NCBI GenBank assembly: GCA_964590945.1
Contig: CAZPXF010000012.1
Coordinates: forward strand, 1 to 33,626
DNA: 33,626 nt
Direction of reading: 5' to 3'
DNA from: CAZPXF01 sp964590945
GTDB taxonomy: Bacteria > Bacillota > Clostridia > Lachnospirales > Lachnospiraceae
Position numbers and translations under genes: made by a program. Position 1 is the first letter of the stretch; every line of letters begins with the position of its first letter. Positions 22,999 through 30,460 of this stretch are shown here, piece by piece. Under the pieces are notes generated by a model. It made no database searches. It was given only the letters and a program-made list of their open reading frames with translations, and was not told the DNA's origin.

Positions 22999-23027
22999 AT
23001 TATACGGTATACCGGTATACCGGTCAA
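22999..23027 (-). promoter_or_regulatory. garR: Promoter of garR
   Basis: TTGACC (23022-23027), exactly 17 bp, then a perfect TATAAT (22999-23004) on the minus strand. The start would lie near 22992. The spacer is occupied end to end by the palindrome at 23005-23022. Confidence 0.8.
23005..23022. promoter_or_regulatory. Operator: tandem GGTATACC palindrome
   Basis: CGGTATACCGGTATACCG is an 18-bp perfect palindrome made of two abutting copies of GGTATACC, each itself palindromic. FadR-subfamily GntR regulators commonly bind sites with a GTATAC or GGTATACC core (for example UxuR/ExuR). The divergent gene codes for exactly such a protein. Binding here would block sigma factor between -35 and -10, that is, repression. 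Confidence 0.75.
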
Positions 23028-23176
23028 GATATTTATTGCAGTTTCTATGTTTTTAACAAATTTTTTGTTAATTTATTGTGCATTATTTACAATTTTGATT
23101 GTCAAAAAAATAACTCCACTTTTTCTATCAATTTCGATTCTTTTTTGTATTAAAAATACGATTTTCCGCGCTTTTC

Positions 23177-23205
23177 TTGACCTTGATTATCTTGTGGTGT
23201 ATATT
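23177..23205 (+). promoter_or_regulatory. Promoter of the GntR/FCD regulator
   Basis: TTGACC (23177-23182), 17 bp, TATATT (23200-23205). The gap of about 380 bp between the divergent genes also holds AT-rich dyads such as TTAACAAA/TTTGTTAA (23053-23071) of unknown purpose. Confidence 0.55.
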
Positions 23206-23285
23206 TAGTTTAATTGCAATTTTAAATTTTAAGGGGAAGTTTGATAATTATTTTGCAATACATTGTTTTTCAGGGGGTAATTCAG

Positions 23286-23939
23286 ATGGTTTCATTACAA
23301 CAGCAGGCTTACGATCACATCAAAAAAATGATCGAATCTAATGAACTTAAGTCTCAGGAGATTTATTCGGAGACACGATTTGCAAAGGAAATCGGTATTT
23401 CAAGAACTCCATTCCGCGATGCCATTCACAGGCTTGCTCAGGACGGATATCTGGATATCATTCCGAGCAAGGGGTTCCGCGTTCATCAGCTGACGCCGAA
23501 GGATGTAGATGAAACATTTCAGATGCGTTCCGCGATCGAAGGGTACTGTACCCTGCAGATCACACGGGAATATCAGACACCAAAGGCAATCCGGCTTTTC
23601 AGCGACCTGGATGAACTTGTCTTCCAGATGAGCCGCATTCTGAAAACAACACATTCTATCGATGAATTCTGGGATTACGACCATCGCTTTCACATCGCGA
23701 TCGTCCACTATATGGAGAATGAATTATTCAACCGTATGTTCGACACATACATGTACCGGATACAGAAGCTGGCTTCACTGTCCCTTTCGCACGAAGGGCG
23801 TATGGAAAATACGTTTGCAGAGCATTCCGCCATTTTGGAGGTCATGAAGTGCGGTGATTCTTCCAGAATTATGGAGGTCACGCTTCAGCACATGGAGAAT
23901 CCGCACGATATCAATATGGAAGATCTGCAAACTATTTAA
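23286..23939 (+). CDS. GntR family regulator, FadR/FCD subfamily (217 aa)
   Basis: The winged-helix DNA-binding domain covers residues 1-68 (YDHIKKMIESNEL; TRFAKEIGISRTPFRDAIHRLAQDGYL; PSKGFRVHQ). The all-helical FCD ligand domain (about 75-210) shows metal-site residues in FWDYDHRFHIAIV and AEHSAILE and a late His in LQHM. Such proteins sense sugar acids or other carboxylates. It is divergent from garR, with a fitting operator between them, so it is the likely local repressor. ATG at 23286 has AGGGGG eight bases upstream; earlier in-frame codons lack a site. Confidence 0.93.
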   Translation: MVSLQQQAYDHIKKMIESNELKSQEIYSETRFAKEIGISRTPFRDAIHRLAQDGYLDIIPSKGFRVHQLTPKDVDETFQMRSAIEGYCTLQITREYQTPKAIRLFSDLDELVFQMSRILKTTHSIDEFWDYDHRFHIAIVHYMENELFNRMFDTYMYRIQKLASLSLSHEGRMENTFAEHSAILEVMKCGDSSRIMEVTLQHMENPHDINMEDLQTI

Positions 23940-23964
23940 TTATTATTCAGAAGGAAATCACAAT

Positions 23965-24146
23965 ATGATCCGTGTAAATAACATTACACTGCGCGTCGGA
24001 AAAAGCGTTTTTTGAAGACGTTAAGATCAATTTTACGCACGCTGCCTGCTGCAGCCTGACCAGAGCAACCGGCACAGGCAAGTTTAGGGATCCTGTCCGG
24101 GCAACTGGAGCCAGCTGAAAGTCATGCAGATATAGAGAGGATATAA
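23965..24146 (+). pseudogene. Remnant of an ABC-F ATPase gene (N-terminal end)
   Basis: The first 16 codons read MIRVNNITLRVGKSVF, the usual beginning of an ABC-F protein, then a stop. In the next frame, from 24014, comes EDVKINFTHAACCSLTRATGTGK, a decayed Walker A region. In the third frame, from 24087, comes GILSGQLEPAESHADIERI, matching the KILSGQLEP that follows Walker A. Two frameshifts, a short deletion after the P-loop Lys and loss of the remaining several hundred codons show it is dead. An AAGGAA site is still present. It follows the GntR gene by 25 bp and ends against the XRE gene. Confidence 0.8.
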
Positions 24147-24150
24147 TAAA

Positions 24151-24384
24151 TCAGGTCTTTTCATTCAAAGGAAAGCGTCTCTTCTCCTCTGTTATACCGC
24201 AAATATAATTCATGTCCACATTATATAGTTTTGCAAGCCTGATCAGCGAACTGACAGGGATTCTCGTCTTTCCCGATTCATAATCCGCATAAGTCCGTTG
24301 TCCGACATTGAGTAAATGTGCAACATAAGTCTGTGTATAATCTTGATCTTCCCGTAACGCACGAATACGATATCTGTAATCCAC
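24151..24384 (-). CDS. Small XRE-type helix-turn-helix regulator (77 aa)
   Basis: A single Cro/C1-type HTH fills most of the protein: IRALREDQDYTQTYVAHLL, then NVGQRTYADYESGKTRIPVSSLIRLAKLYNVDMNYI. The start is GTG at 24384 with AGGTG five bases upstream. There is a TATAAT-like box at 24408-24413 and a 25-base dyad at 24446-24470 that could be its operator. No partner gene is apparent. It lies downstream of the Rpn-type gene on the same strand but 135 bp away. Confidence 0.88.
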   Translation of the reverse strand: MDYRYRIRALREDQDYTQTYVAHLLNVGQRTYADYESGKTRIPVSSLIRLAKLYNVDMNYICGITEEKRRFPLNEKT

Positions 24385-24407
24385 GGATTCACCTCGTAAT
24401 TGTTTAT

Positions 24408-24413
24408 ATTATA
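24408..24413 (-). promoter_or_regulatory. Probable -10 box of the XRE gene
   Basis: TATAAT on the minus strand 23 bases before the GTG start. The expected -35 position (about 24430-24436) holds only ATGAAA/TGAAAA, a poor match, so this promoter may be weak or activator-dependent. Confidence 0.4.
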
Positions 24414-24445
24414 CTAACCATATAAAAACTTTTCATTCGCATTGA

Positions 24446-24470
24446 ATTTTAGAGTTATAAACTCTAAAAT
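24446..24470. promoter_or_regulatory. 25-base dyad upstream of the XRE gene
   Basis: Two perfect 11-base arms (ATTTTAGAGTT and AACTCTAAAAT) around ATA. It lies just upstream of the expected -35 of the XRE gene. The arms are AT-rich and no U-tract follows on either strand, so a repressor or activator site is more likely than a terminator. Confidence 0.6.
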
Positions 24471-24519
24471 AATTTTCAAATCCGAACAGAAAGGAATGCT
24501 TCTATTTCCTGCTGCACAT

Positions 24520-25557
24520 TCACATCTTCTCTTTAAATTCCTTCGCGGATTTCACCTTTGCCGCCAGTTTAATCCATTGCTTTAAAACCGCCAGATCCTT
24601 TTCTTTTGTAATCCTTTCACGCAGTTCATCTGAAATCTCCCCGAGCTCCTCCAGTAATTCAATCGTATCTTCCGCTTTTCCGCGCGCTAATCCTTCCTGC
24701 ATTCCCTGTTCGATTCCCTGTTCGATTCCCTGCTCGATTCCCTGCTCGATTCCCTGTTCGATTCCCCGCTCGATTCCCTGCTCGATTCCCTGCTCGATTC
24801 CCCGTTCGATTCCTTGCTTCATTCCTCGCTCCATTCCCTGCTGGAATCCTTTGTTTACTGCGTCCTCTATCATAGACTTATGATCCATGATAGCCTTTTG
24901 TCTGGCTTCGTACATAAGCCTTTTTTTCTCATTGGCGCTCAATTTCAATACTCTTCCATACGCATCCTTGATATATTCATCTTCCTCTGCAAGCATTTCA
25001 AATTCCTCCTCTGTTTCTGCATTAAAGAACCGCGCCCAACGTAACAGTTCGTCCTTTGGATCATCACATTCCGCAAGCTTTGGAAGCTCCAGAAGATGAA
25101 TTTCCAGCATGTCTGAATATTTCTCTCTGCGGTTGTCCTCCCAAATATGAAACCGTGAATAATATCCGGAATCGTTCTCAAACAATTTGAAGTCCAAAAT
25201 CCCCACATGAATGCATTTCTTCAGTTTCCCATAAGCTTCCCCCTTCTTTATCTGTCCGGCATACATCTTACACAGATAAAAAAGCGATCTTTCTGTCCAC
25301 GCCTGAAACGGAAGCACCTGCATCTCAATATCCATCTGCGTCCCGTCCACAAGAGAAACCCGGACGTCAAGAACTCCAGGCTTATCTTCTTCATGCTCCC
25401 GGTCAAGAATTGTGGGAAGCAAAGTAGTTCCCTGAATCTCACAGGCCTTTACTCCCAATAATGCTGAAATAAATCCCTGACGCACTTTCCCGTCCGCCAT
25501 CAGTTCCTTGAAGCAGAAATCATTTTTCGGCTTCATAATAAATTTTTCTCTGCTCAT
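24520..25557 (-). CDS. Rpn/PD-(D/E)XK nuclease family transposase-like protein (345 aa)
   Basis: The N-terminal half matches the PDDEXK_2 (Rpn-like) family: MKPKNDFCFKELM, GVLDVRVSLVDG and the active-site MDIEMQ, followed by QAWTERSLFYLCKMYAGQI. Proteins of this family have been tied to recombination and, for E. coli Rpn, to phage defence with the C-terminal part acting as an internally encoded inhibitor. Residues about 238-286 are a regular (E/R)(Q/R)GI repeat, likely one long helix, followed by a small helical tail ending EFKEKM. ATG at 25557 has GGGAG six bases upstream; the open frame further upstream is leader. Confidence 0.85.
   Translation of the reverse strand: MSREKFIMKPKNDFCFKELMADGKVRQGFISALLGVKACEIQGTTLLPTILDREHEEDKPGVLDVRVSLVDGTQMDIEMQVLPFQAWTERSLFYLCKMYAGQIKKGEAYGKLKKCIHVGILDFKLFENDSGYYSRFHIWEDNRREKYSDMLEIHLLELPKLAECDDPKDELLRWARFFNAETEEEFEMLAEEDEYIKDAYGRVLKLSANEKKRLMYEARQKAIMDHKSMIEDAVNKGFQQGMERGMKQGIERGIEQGIEQGIERGIEQGIEQGIEQGIEQGIEQGMQEGLARGKAEDTIELLEELGEISDELRERITKEKDLAVLKQWIKLAAKVKSAKEFKEKM
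24701..24844 (-). repeat. Twelve 12-bp tandem repeats inside the Rpn-type gene
   Basis: Twelve consecutive units of the type ATTCCCTGCTCG (plus strand), with decay only at the two ends. Each codes for four residues (EQGI/ERGI), so copy number can change without shifting the frame. Central units differ at only one or two positions, which suggests recent slippage. Confidence 0.95.
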
Positions 25558-25686
25558 AGCAAGCTCCCTTCCTGACAAAGAAGGAACCGTGCAGAGCTGA
25601 TACATACACATAATTTCAGGTACGTAATATCTAAAACGAAAGCGTAAAACACACGTTCGTATCCATAAAATTATGTTAATGATTAT

Positions 25687-25715
25687 ATTATAACCATTTT
25701 CTTGCCTGAAAACAA
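25687..25715 (-). promoter_or_regulatory. Promoter of the Rpn-type gene
   Basis: TTGTTT (25710-25715), 17 bp, perfect TATAAT (25687-25692), with a start near 25680 and a leader of about 120 bases. The rest of the 430-bp gap between this gene and cinA (25558-25990) holds the cinA terminator and nothing else I can support. Confidence 0.55.
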
Positions 25716-25915
25716 TATCCTTCTTGTCAAATCCATTTTTACAATTCATAATTCTGCGTAAATCTTGACCGAATGGTCCTGAATATTAGAATTCTTAGAA
25801 CTCACGTGGAATTGTAGAATACAATCAGTATACCTTTTGACCGATAAAATTGCAACCCAAAATGCAATCATTATTTCTGTCTCCGAATACATTTTCGTTT
25901 GAGACAAGGGCGCAA

Positions 25916-25974
25916 CAAAATATAAAACCCCTCTGATCAGACGTTTCCAGTTACCCGAAAACAGAACAGAGGGG
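25916..25974 (-). terminator. Terminator of the gmk-cinA operon
   Basis: CCCCTCTG (25928-25935) pairs with CAGAGGGG (25967-25974). The loop holds a second stem (GTTTTC with GGAAAC). In the cinA direction it is followed by TTTTATATTTTG, a good U-tract. It begins 16 bases after the cinA stop. Confidence 0.75.
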
Positions 25975-25990
25975 ATATTATTTACAATAA

Positions 25991-27232
25991 TCAATCTCTC
26001 AATATCTCCTGTCTTAGCAGGATCAAAGCATTTGTCACCGCATAATCACGCACCTTCGCGCGATTCCCATTCGAATAAAATCTTTCCGTCACCGTACCTT
26101 TTGCTGATGAACAACCTATATATACCAGTCCTACGGGCTTTTCCCGGCTTCCGCCGCCGGGCCCGGCGATTCCCGTAATTCCGACCGCATAATCGCATCC
26201 TGTTCTTTCCCGAAGGCCCTTTGCCATCTCATATGCGGTTTCCTTACTTACAGCGCCATGAACCGCCAGTGTCTCATGCTTTACACCAAGTATCTTTTCT
26301 TTGATCTCATTGGCATAGGTTACATAGCTTTCGGAAAATACTTCCGATGCCCCCGGGACACTCGTGATACGCCCTGCCAGAAGCCCTCCTGTACAGGATT
26401 CCGCAGCAGATACTGTCTTTCCGCGCTCTTTCAAAAGCTTTATAACAGCGGCCTCCAGTGTCTCATGTTCCTCCATCGTGTAAATCTTGTCCCCAAATCT
26501 TCTTTGCATTTCTTCTGTCATCGGAGCCATCAGCTTTTCAGCCTCCTCCTGCGAGACGGCTTTTGCTGTGATCCGGAAATGGACTTCGCCTGTCTTGGCA
26601 TACGGTGCAAGTGTAGGATTGGACTGAGCCTCCATCAGGTCCTGTACCATTGTCTCGGCACGGCTCTCTCCGATTCCACATACCTTGATCATGCGGGAAT
26701 AAATACCTTCCGGCTGCAAACGGTTCAAATATGGGGCGATATCCTTTTCAAACATCGGGATCATCTCATTCGGCGGTCCCGGCATCAGGATAATACTTTT
26801 GCCATTCTGTTCCATGATGACTCCCGGCGCTGTCCCGTTATCATTGTCAATGACTGCCGCGCCTTCCGGAATCATCGCCTGTTTCCAGTTATTATCTGTA
26901 ATGGTTCCGGATTTCCGAAGCTTAAAAAACTCCTCGATCCGGCTTTTCGAATGCTCGTCCATATAGAGCTTTCTTCCAAATACTTCTGCAGCCATCTCTT
27001 TTGTCAGATCATCCTTTGTAGGTCCAAGTCCTCCGGTCAGAATTACAATGTCCGAGCGTCCGACAGCCTGTGCAATACATTCCTTCATCCGTTCCGGATT
27101 ATCCCCGATCACCGTCTGATGATACATAGCAAGGCCAAGAAGCGCACATTTCTCTGCAAGATATGCAGCATTGGTATTTACGATATTTCCAAGAAGAAGC
27201 TCGGTTCCGACCGAAATCAGTTCGACTGTCAT
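25991..27232 (-). CDS. cinA: CinA family protein, ADP-ribose pyrophosphatase/NMN amidase (413 aa)
   Basis: CinA has an N-terminal molybdopterin-binding-like domain (MTVELISVGTELLLG, then LTGGLGPTKDDLT at 65-77) and a C-terminal PncC-type nicotinamide-nucleotide amidohydrolase domain (VSAAESCTGGLLAG; YAVGITGIAGPGGG). The family recycles NAD by-products and is often linked to competence and recA. ATG at 27232 lies one base beyond the pgsA stop with AGGTGG eight bases upstream inside pgsA, so it is translationally coupled. recA, a frequent neighbour, is not here. Confidence 0.96.
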   Translation of the reverse strand: MTVELISVGTELLLGNIVNTNAAYLAEKCALLGLAMYHQTVIGDNPERMKECIAQAVGRSDIVILTGGLGPTKDDLTKEMAAEVFGRKLYMDEHSKSRIEEFFKLRKSGTITDNNWKQAMIPEGAAVIDNDNGTAPGVIMEQNGKSIILMPGPPNEMIPMFEKDIAPYLNRLQPEGIYSRMIKVCGIGESRAETMVQDLMEAQSNPTLAPYAKTGEVHFRITAKAVSQEEAEKLMAPMTEEMQRRFGDKIYTMEEHETLEAAVIKLLKERGKTVSAAESCTGGLLAGRITSVPGASEVFSESYVTYANEIKEKILGVKHETLAVHGAVSKETAYEMAKGLRERTGCDYAVGITGIAGPGGGSREKPVGLVYIGCSSAKGTVTERFYSNGNRAKVRDYAVTNALILLRQEILRD

Positions 27233-27233
27233 T

Positions 27234-27779
27234 CTACATACCACCTTTCATCAGTATCTCACGGTTTTTGAAAATATAATCGACAAGCGATACAACCGTC
27301 AGGATCAGAGCGACCCATACAAGCGCCGTCTCAAGCAGCTGAAACCATCCGGCATTTACGTCCAGGATCAGCGCAATGATCATAGCCATCTGGAATACGG
27401 TCTTAAATTTTCCCCAGTAGCTTGCCGCGATCACAATACCGTTATCCGATGCGATCAGGCGGAATCCGCTGATGATAAATTCGCGGGCAATGATGATGAT
27501 AACGATCCAGGCCGCCAGCTTGCCTTTTTCAATCAGACAGATCATTGCTGAGCATACAAGAAGCTTATCCGCAAGAGGATCCATAAATTTCCCGAAGTTT
27601 GTCACAAGATTGTATTTTCTTGCAATTTTCCCGTCCAGCATATCTGTCAGACTGGCCGCGCAGAATAATACAAGCGCAATATATTTGTCAGCGCCTCCCG
27701 TAATATCCGCAAGCATAAACACGACAAAAAACGGTATCATAATTACCCGAAGTACAGTTAATTTATTTGGTAAATTCAT
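27234..27779 (-). CDS. pgsA: CDP-diacylglycerol-glycerol-3-phosphate 3-phosphatidyltransferase (181 aa)
   Basis: PgsA makes phosphatidylglycerophosphate, the first step to phosphatidylglycerol and cardiolipin, in the membrane. The CDP-alcohol phosphatidyltransferase motif is complete: DMLDGKIARKYN, then FGKFMDPLADK (the DGxxAR...GxxxDxxxD pattern, about 48-75). About five membrane segments follow the amphipathic N-terminus MNLPNKLTVLR. Its start overlaps the rimO stop by one base and its end is coupled to cinA. Confidence 0.96.
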   Translation of the reverse strand: MNLPNKLTVLRVIMIPFFVVFMLADITGGADKYIALVLFCAASLTDMLDGKIARKYNLVTNFGKFMDPLADKLLVCSAMICLIEKGKLAAWIVIIIIAREFIISGFRLIASDNGIVIAASYWGKFKTVFQMAMIIALILDVNAGWFQLLETALVWVALILTVVSLVDYIFKNREILMKGGM

Positions 27780-29104
27780 TATACAATCTCTCCTATCAAA
27801 TCATATTCCAATGCTCCTGTCACATGAACCATGGCAAAATCGCCGGAAACAAGATCAAGATCTGTATTTACGAAAATCAATCCATCCACATCCGGCGCAT
27901 CACGGTATGTCCTCCCGACATAAGCATTTTCTCCTGCGACCTTTCCCTCAATCATAACCAGCACATCCCGGCCAACCATTTTTTCTTCGGCAAGATCCAG
28001 CGAGACTTCCTGCTGAAGCTCCATGATCTCCGCCTGACGATCCAGCTTCACTTCCTCATCGATCTGATCCGGCATTGCCGCTGCCGGAGTGCCGTCCTCC
28101 TGTGAGTACGTAAACACACCAAGTCTGTCAAATTCCATTTCATCGACAAATTCCAGAAGCTCCTCATGCTGCTGCTGCGTCTCGCCCGGAAATCCCGTGA
28201 TCAGCGATGTGCGAAGAGAGATATCCGGAATCTCTGTACGAAGCTTATGGATCGTATCGATAAGCTGCTGTTTGGAGGTTTTCCGCCCCATACGTCTTAA
28301 AATTTCATCGCAGGCATGCTGGATCGGAAGATCGAGATAATTACAGATCTTGTCTTCTTCCTTCATAACCCGGATCAGCTCATCGTAGATTTCTTCCGGA
28401 TAACAATACATGACGCGTATCCAGTAAAGGCCGTCAATTTCACACAGCTTCTTCAAAAGCTGATGCAGACATTTTCTTCCATAAAGATCCACGCCGTAAA
28501 GTGTTGTTTCCTGTGCAACAAGGATCAGTTCTCTGACTCCTCCTTCCACCATCTCTTTTGCTTCTTTTATAAGCCGTTCCATCGGAATACTCCGGAAATT
28601 ACCCCGAAGCGATGGGATCACACAGTACGTACAGTGCTTGTCGCAGCCTTCCGCAATCTTCAAATATGCATAATGCCCTCCGGTCGATACGGTACGTTTT
28701 GCGTCAGGCAGCGGCAGACGGTTGATATCATCTGCCTGTACAAAAGCGCTGCCGCCCAGAACCTGTTCCACAGCCTCCACGATCTTATCGTAAGACGCTG
28801 TTCCGAGCACTGCATCAACCTCCGGTATTTCATCCAGGATCTCCTTCTGATACCGCTGGGCAAGGCATCCGGTCACAAGAAGCGCCTTCAGTCTTCCCTC
28901 TTCCTTCAGACGCGCCATATCCAGAATATTCTGTACGCTCTCTTCCTTCGCATCATGAATAAAGGAGCATGTATTGATCACCACAACGTCGGCCTCCGCC
29001 TCATCATCCGTGATTTCATAGCCTGCTTTTATCAGGAATCCAAGCATATACTCGGAGTCCACAAGATTTTTATCGCACCCAAGCGAAATAAAAAGTATTT
29101 TCAT
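27779..29104 (-). CDS. rimO: Ribosomal protein S12 methylthiotransferase RimO (441 aa)
   Basis: This radical-SAM enzyme adds a methylthio group to a conserved Asp of protein S12. The N-terminal domain has the three cysteines of the auxiliary cluster (Cys10, Cys46, Cys80). The radical-SAM motif is CDKHCTYC with Cys154, Cys158, Cys161. A TRAM domain ends the protein (about 375-440). The MKILFISLGCDKNLVDSE start is typical. A hairpin precedes the gene. Confidence 0.96.
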   Translation of the reverse strand: MKILFISLGCDKNLVDSEYMLGFLIKAGYEITDDEAEADVVVINTCSFIHDAKEESVQNILDMARLKEEGRLKALLVTGCLAQRYQKEILDEIPEVDAVLGTASYDKIVEAVEQVLGGSAFVQADDINRLPLPDAKRTVSTGGHYAYLKIAEGCDKHCTYCVIPSLRGNFRSIPMERLIKEAKEMVEGGVRELILVAQETTLYGVDLYGRKCLHQLLKKLCEIDGLYWIRVMYCYPEEIYDELIRVMKEEDKICNYLDLPIQHACDEILRRMGRKTSKQQLIDTIHKLRTEIPDISLRTSLITGFPGETQQQHEELLEFVDEMEFDRLGVFTYSQEDGTPAAAMPDQIDEEVKLDRQAEIMELQQEVSLDLAEEKMVGRDVLVMIEGKVAGENAYVGRTYRDAPDVDGLIFVNTDLDLVSGDFAMVHVTGALEYDLIGEIV

Positions 29105-29118
29105 TCCAGTCTCCTGTC

Positions 29119-29196
29119 AAAAAAGAAGGCAGACACCCATACCGTGTATATGATTATCCTGGATATACACTGCCTGAAAACGCATCTGCCGGTTTT
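29119..29196 (-). terminator. Two-tier hairpin with U-tracts between rpoZ and rimO
   Basis: GGCAGA (29128-29133) and TCTGCC (29185-29190) form the base, and GTGTATAT (29144-29151) with ATATACAC (29163-29170) forms a perfect inner stem. In the rpoZ-to-rimO direction TTCTTTTTT follows. On the plus strand GGTTTTTT follows. It probably lowers rimO-pgsA-cinA relative to rpoZ. Confidence 0.65.
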
Positions 29197-29200
29197 TTAA

Positions 29201-29446
29201 TTATTCTTCTGAATCTTCATCCACAAGAATCTTGAGCATTCCTTCATTCATCTCTTCGACAGCAATAGACAACGGCTTATCGCCTTCCTTGTAATTTACC
29301 ATCGGCATCTCGCCATCTACGATCTGGCGCGCCCTCTTTGCTGTTGCAAGAACGATGGAGTAACGGCTGTTCACAATTTTAGTTGCGCCCTCCTCAACGT
29401 CCTGATTTACTACCTTCATCAAATCACTATAAGATGGATGTAACAT
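29201..29446 (-). CDS. rpoZ: RNA polymerase omega subunit (81 aa)
   Basis: Omega helps fold and assemble the beta-prime subunit. The core omega motif is clear: NSRYSIVLATAKRARQIVDGE (about 26-46, within the RYxLVxxxAKRARQL family pattern), followed by KPLSIAVEEMNEGMLKI. Size is normal. It starts five bases after the gmk stop, the standard gmk-rpoZ order. Confidence 0.95.
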   Translation of the reverse strand: MLHPSYSDLMKVVNQDVEEGATKIVNSRYSIVLATAKRARQIVDGEMPMVNYKEGDKPLSIAVEEMNEGMLKILVDEDSEE

Positions 29447-29451
29447 ATTCT

Positions 29452-30081
29452 CTATCTCCTTTCAAATTCTTTTAATCCATTTTGTATCTGCGCGATCAGT
29501 TCTGCCTGCCGCGCCGCTTTTTTGTGCTCAGCGGTCACGATTCCATGCAGATCCTTCACACACTCATCTAAATCATCGTTGATCAGCAGATAGTCATAGG
29601 CTTCCATGCCTGCTGATTCCTCACTCGCCCTTTCCAGACGCGACCGGATCACTTCTTCTGTCTCTGTTCCCCTTCCCGTCAAACGATTCTTCAGTTCGTC
29701 CGCCGTCGGTGTTGTCACAAAAACAAGCACCGCATCCGGATATTTTCCTTTAATCTTCAGGGCGCCCTGAATCTCAATTTCAAGGATTACATCACGGCCA
29801 TTTTCAAGCTGATCCTCCACGTATGCTTTCGGCGTTCCATAATAGTTGCTCACATAACATGCATGTTCGATCAGCTCATCTGCTGCGATCATCTTCTCAA
29901 ATTCTTCCTTTGTCTTAAAAAAATAATGGACACCGTCCTCCTCGCCGGGACGGGGATCACGCGTCGTTGCCGACACCGACAGGGCATACTGGTCATAAGT
30001 CTCAAGAAGTCTGCCCATCAGCGTTCCCTTTCCAGCTCCGGAAAAACCGGAAACAACAAGAAGGATCCCTTTTTGCTTCAT
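29452..30081 (-). CDS. gmk: Guanylate kinase (209 aa)
   Basis: Gmk phosphorylates GMP to GDP. The P-loop is SGFSGAGKGTL (11-21), followed by SVSATTRDPRPGEEDGVHYFF, the GMP-binding part, and EIEIQGALKIK. ATG at 30081 has GGGGG six bases upstream. The frame is open further upstream through the 58-bp repeats, but those codons are repeat sequence and not Gmk. The upstream gap to yicC is abnormally long because of the repeat array. Confidence 0.95.
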   Translation of the reverse strand: MKQKGILLVVSGFSGAGKGTLMGRLLETYDQYALSVSATTRDPRPGEEDGVHYFFKTKEEFEKMIAADELIEHACYVSNYYGTPKAYVEDQLENGRDVILEIEIQGALKIKGKYPDAVLVFVTTPTADELKNRLTGRGTETEEVIRSRLERASEESAGMEAYDYLLINDDLDECVKDLHGIVTAEHKKAARQAELIAQIQNGLKEFERR

Positions 30082-30147
30082 TCTATTCCCCCGCTTTCCC
30101 ATCATGTTTCTCTTGCGCATGGCCTTACTGGCCCTGTAAATAACCTT

Positions 30148-30460
30148 GAATCCGCTTCGCTTCTTCTGATCTGCACGCCGGTTCGCTAAGCTCGGTCTTA
30201 CCTCGCCATGCGCTCCGTGCGTCGATTGGGGCTGGTCGCTTCCTCGCCATGCATAATCTCGAATCCGCTTCGCTTCTTCTCGATTGGGGCTGGTCGCTTC
30301 CTCGCCATGCATAATCTCGAATCCGCTTCGCTTCNNNNNNNNNNNNNNNNNNNNNNNNNNNNNNNNNNNNNNNNNNNNNNNNNNNNNNNNNNNNNNNNNN
30401 NNNNNNNNNNNNNNNNNNNNNNNNNNNNNNNNNNTTCTCGATTGGGGCTGGTCGCCCTAT
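30148..30460. repeat. 58-bp tandem repeat array broken by the assembly gap
   Basis: Identical copies begin at 30224 and 30282 (period 58; each has GATTGGGGCTGGTCGCTTCC, then CTCGCCATGCATAATC, then GAATCCGCTTCGCTTCTTCT). A diverged copy precedes them (from 30148, sharing GAATCCGCTTCGCTTCTTCT and CCTCGCCATGC), and a partial copy begins at 30440 after the run of N. Because 58 is not a multiple of three and stops fall in the shifted frames, the array is not coding. Copy number is unknown. Confidence 0.92.
30335..30434. other. Assembly gap (100 N)
   Basis: Exactly 100 unknown bases, the conventional placeholder for a gap of unknown size. It falls inside the tandem array, so the assembler most likely collapsed or broke there. 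Confidence 0.98.

Noticed and set aside
25746..25994. 82-codon open frame on the minus strand after cinA
   Set aside because: It is made of the cinA terminator and AT-rich intergenic sequence, with no ribosome site and no plausible protein features.
30082..30312. N-terminal extension of guanylate kinase into the repeat array
   Set aside because: The extra residues are translated 58-bp repeat. Gmk proper starts at 30081 with a ribosome site and standard length.
30148..30460. CRISPR array
   Set aside because: Units are contiguous 58-bp copies without unique spacers and no cas genes are nearby. The 12-bp repeats at 24701-24844 are in-frame coding repeats.
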